A stretch of 64,000 nucleotides of DNA from Carnobacterium divergens DSM 20623 (GTDB lineage Bacteria; Bacillota; Bacilli; Lactobacillales; Carnobacteriaceae), in assembly GCF_000744255.1 (NCBI RefSeq), contig NZ_JQLO01000001.1, positions 1,922,001-1,986,000 on the forward strand, written 5' to 3'. The translations under genes were made by a program, and so were the position numbers. Below, piece by piece: positions 61,364 through 64,000 of the stretch. The first letter of the stretch is position 1. Each line of letters starts with the position of its first letter. Under the pieces are notes generated by a model that was given only the letters and a program-made list of their open reading frames with translations, did no database searches and had not been told where the DNA came from.

Positions 61364-63145
61364 TTACAATTCTTGTAATAAATCAAATTGTGATTGATAC
61401 AGTTCATAATAAGGACCTTTTTCTACCATCAATTCCTCATGGCTTCCTGCTTCCATAACACTCCCTTGATCGATATAGAAAATACGTGAGCTATTTTTGA
61501 TCGTGGACAAACGGTGAGCAATAATAAATGACGTCCGACCTTCTAGTAATTTTTCTAACCCTTTTTGTAATAATGTTTCCGTTTTCGTATCAATACTAGA
61601 AGTTGCCTCATCTAAAATCAAAATTTTAGGATTTGCCAATAACGTTCGTGCGAATGAAATTAGTTGACGCTGTCCGGCTGAAAGAGTACTGCCTCTTTCT
61701 TTCACTGCTGTATGATAACCATCCTTTAATTCTGAAATAAAATCATGTGCTCTGACAATTTTAGCAGCTGCCACGACCTCTTCTTCTGTGGCGTCTAATT
61801 TCCCATAACGAATATTTTCCATAATCGTTCCTGAAAAAATAAAGGTATCTTGCAGCATCACACCCATTTGTTTACGTAAGGATTCCAACGTTACTTTTCG
61901 TAGGTCGATGCCGTCAATTAAAATTTCTCCCTCATTAATATCATAAAAACGACTCAATAAGTTAATGACTGTTGTCTTTCCGGCTCCAGTTGGACCAACT
62001 AACGCAATTGATTCACCCGGTTCTACATGAAAATTGATATTTTTTAAGATATCTTTTCCCTCTTCATAGCGGAAAGTCACATTTCTAAAGAGTACATCTC
62101 CTTTGATAGGTGGCATTTCAATCGCTGTTGGACTATCTTTAATATCTGGTTCTACATCCAGCGTTTCAAAAATCCGTTCAAGATAAGCCGTTGCAGTAAT
62201 TAATGAGTTATAAAAATTCCCAATGTTGATGACTGGATTCCAAAAATTATTCACATAACCAATAAAAGCAATCAACGTTCCCGTAGTAATATCTACGCCA
62301 ATTCCACGAATCCCGACATAATAAATTAAGGAAGTCGTAATCACCGCAATATTTTGTACCCCTGGCCATAATAAAAACTGAATACTAACAGCTTTCATCC
62401 ATGAAGCTCGATAATTTTTACTTACTTCAGAAAAAATCTCATCATTTACATTTTCCCTTGCAAAGGATTGCGTAACTTTAATGCCTGCAATGCTTTCATG
62501 AATATACGCATTCATATTCGATTGCTTGTTACTTAAATCTTGATAAGCTTTACGCTGTTTATTTTTGATAAACATCACAAAGACAAACAATACTGGCAAC
62601 AAAACTAAACTATATAACGTTAACTTCCAATCAATAGCTAACATAAAAATCAACGTGATTACAACACTTAAAATATCTGAAATTAAGTTAATTAAACCGT
62701 TCGATAATAAATCACTCAACGTATTGATGTAATTGACCACACGAATCAATATTTTCCCATGAGGACGACTGTCAAAATAAGAAAATGGTAGCTTTTGCAA
62801 ATGCTCAAAAATAGCTGAGCGCATATCCTTTAATATATCCTGTCCAATTACTGTAATGGACTGAATACGATACCACATACACCAACCCGTTACAATTACA
62901 GAGGCTAGAAAAGCTACACCAACCCATATCAACAAAGTCATATTTTTAGTTGGAAGCACATCATCAATGACAACTTTGCTTAAATATGGTCCTAGCATCA
63001 TTGCAATATTCGCAATTAAAATAACAAACAACGTTTGATAAATCGGCTTTTTATAAGGTTTAACATAAAACAATAATCGTTTAAAATCTTCTCTATTAAA
63101 TTCCTGAGCCAACTCTTCATCTACATCAAATTTATTCCTCGCCAT
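61364..63145 (-). CDS. ABC multidrug-type exporter, second subunit
   Basis: Fused membrane/ATPase half-transporter of 593 residues. ATG 63145 (MARNKFDVDEELAQEF) behind AAAGGAGG. Six membrane helices (about 45-335), then the ATPase: Walker A GPTGAGKT, Q-loop LQDTFIFSG, signature TLSAGQRQL, Walker B ILILDEATSS, H-loop IAHRLST. The signature Ser-Ala differs from the canonical LSGGQ, as is usual for one half of heterodimeric exporters (LmrCD, EfrAB, YheHI types). The gene overlaps the other half by 14 bases. Substrate unknown. Confidence 0.92.
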   Translation of the reverse strand: MARNKFDVDEELAQEFNREDFKRLLFYVKPYKKPIYQTLFVILIANIAMMLGPYLSKVVIDDVLPTKNMTLLIWVGVAFLASVIVTGWCMWYRIQSITVIGQDILKDMRSAIFEHLQKLPFSYFDSRPHGKILIRVVNYINTLSDLLSNGLINLISDILSVVITLIFMLAIDWKLTLYSLVLLPVLFVFVMFIKNKQRKAYQDLSNKQSNMNAYIHESIAGIKVTQSFARENVNDEIFSEVSKNYRASWMKAVSIQFLLWPGVQNIAVITTSLIYYVGIRGIGVDITTGTLIAFIGYVNNFWNPVINIGNFYNSLITATAYLERIFETLDVEPDIKDSPTAIEMPPIKGDVLFRNVTFRYEEGKDILKNINFHVEPGESIALVGPTGAGKTTVINLLSRFYDINEGEILIDGIDLRKVTLESLRKQMGVMLQDTFIFSGTIMENIRYGKLDATEEEVVAAAKIVRAHDFISELKDGYHTAVKERGSTLSAGQRQLISFARTLLANPKILILDEATSSIDTKTETLLQKGLEKLLEGRTSFIIAHRLSTIKNSSRIFYIDQGSVMEAGSHEELMVEKGPYYELYQSQFDLLQEL

Positions 63146-64000
63146 TACTTGCTTCCTCCTTTTCATCAAAATTGCCTAGCTGTTTATTAAAGACATCATA
63201 ATAATAGCCTTTTTTAGCTAACAAAGATTCATGCGTTCCTCGTTCAATTATCTTACCTTGCTCCAAGATCAAAATCTCATCCGCATCTTTCACAGATGAA
63301 ATGCGATGGGCAATAATAAATGTTGTCTTATTCCCGGTAATTCCATCAAGTTCCTCTTGAATCTTCGTTTCTGTTTCCATATCAACTGCTGACGTCGTAT
63401 CATCTAATATCAAAATAGCTGGGTTTTTCATCAATGCTCTTGCTAAAGAAATTCGTTGCTTTTGTCCACCAGATAACCCAACACCTCGTTCCCCAACAAT
63501 TGTGCCATATCCTTCTGGCATCTTTTCAATAAAATGATTGGCATCTGCAATTTGAGCCATTCGTTGAATATCCGCATCCTCAGCATCCGGTACACCAAAA
63601 GCAATATTGTCCCCAATTGTATCCGAAAACAGAAAAATATCTTGCATGACGATTGCAATATGATTACGCAATTCACGAACATGCCATTTTCTAGCATCTA
63701 CTCCATCTATTAAAATTTTTCCAGCTGTTGGGTCATAAAAACGAGCAATCAAATTAACTAACGTCGACTTACCTGATCCTGTTTCACCTAAAATACCAAT
63801 CGTCTGACCTGGCGCTGCCTTTAAACTAATATCACTTAAAACCTCTGTGGTTGGATCATCATCAAAATGGAAAGACACATGATCAAACTCAACAAAACCT
63901 TCTAAATGTGGCACCGAATTTTCAGAATGAATTGGGATTCTTGATTTTGCTCCTAGCATTTCACGAATTTTAAATGAAGAGGCAATAAAACGTTGCACAT
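63132..64000 (-). CDS. ABC multidrug-type exporter, first subunit (partial)
   Basis: C-terminal part of the partner half-transporter; the gene continues past the window edge (about 289 residues seen). It shows the ATPase domain complete: Walker A GETGSGKS, Q-loop VMQDIFLFSD, canonical signature GLSGGQKQ, Walker B ILILDDTTSA where the catalytic Glu after Walker B is replaced by Asp, H-loop IAHRISS. This non-canonical Asp is typical of one half of heterodimeric exporters. It overlaps the next gene by 14 bases. Confidence 0.9.
   Translation of the reverse strand, partial: VQRFIASSFKIREMLGAKSRIPIHSENSVPHLEGFVEFDHVSFHFDDDPTTEVLSDISLKAAPGQTIGILGETGSGKSTLVNLIARFYDPTAGKILIDGVDARKWHVRELRNHIAIVMQDIFLFSDTIGDNIAFGVPDAEDADIQRMAQIADANHFIEKMPEGYGTIVGERGVGLSGGQKQRISLARALMKNPAILILDDTTSAVDMETETKIQEELDGITGNKTTFIIAHRISSVKDADEILILEQGKIIERGTHESLLAKKGYYYDVFNKQLGNFDEKEEASNGEE

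Overview
The window is low-GC Firmicute DNA with strong AAGGAGG-type ribosome binding sites, sigma-A promoters, CcpA-like cre boxes, WxL and LPxTG surface proteins, an Mga-family regulator and a KivD/KdcA-type branched-chain 2-keto-acid decarboxylase. This fits a lactic acid bacterium of the Carnobacterium/Enterococcus/Vagococcus group. Carnobacterium (C. maltaromaticum, known for malty aldehydes) is my best guess, but this is inference and was not checked against a database. I saw no rRNA, tRNA, CRISPR array or intact insertion sequence.

Layout. 1-2600 (minus): a carbohydrate ABC importer of the LplB/LplC type with its binding lipoprotein cut by the window edge. 2817-3854: an unrecognised protein. 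3900-8280 (plus): a complete beta-glucoside operon (cre box, promoter, RAT/terminator, BglG-type antiterminator, PTS IIBCA, 6-phospho-beta-glucosidase). 8357-10188 (minus): arsR-acr3-arsC. 10412-12040: a YbiT/YkpA-like ABC-F ATPase. 12405-20001 (minus): first WxL surface cluster (csc type) headed by a SpaA-repeat adhesin. 20082-29202 (minus): compact Wzy-type polysaccharide cluster. 29224-32441 (minus): a lipoprotein, a secreted Ig-repeat protein and a 71-aa protein. 32913-38104: a serine recombinase broken by two frameshifts, then a giant Cna_B-repeat LPxTG adhesin broken by one. 38426-51468: mostly housekeeping and metabolic genes (GDPD, DbpA helicase, LysR/TDT transporter, a membrane protein, asparaginase, YjbR, keto-acid decarboxylase with divergent MarR, ROK, acyl-ACP thioesterase). 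51746-52584: LytTR/DUF3021-like pair. 52776-61061 (minus): second WxL cluster with an Mga-type regulator. 61364-64000 (minus): heterodimeric multidrug-type ABC exporter, cut by the edge.

How they work together. The centre of the window is a cell-surface island. Two collinear WxL clusters each run large WxL protein, small LPxTG protein, two small WxL proteins, DUF916/DUF3324 membrane protein; this matches the CscD/CscB/CscC/CscA composition described in Lactobacillus plantarum. Between them lie a capsule/EPS locus and further adhesins. My most interesting reading is that the small LPxTG protein and the small WxL proteins in each cluster share a short mature N-terminal strand motif, that both clusters place a hairpin exactly between the last WxL gene and the DUF916 gene, and that a small, apparently undescribed paralogous protein family (about 70 aa) sits beside adhesin genes in two places. 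Three homopolymer frameshifts within 5 kb suggest decay, phase variation or sequencing error in the recombinase and giant adhesin.
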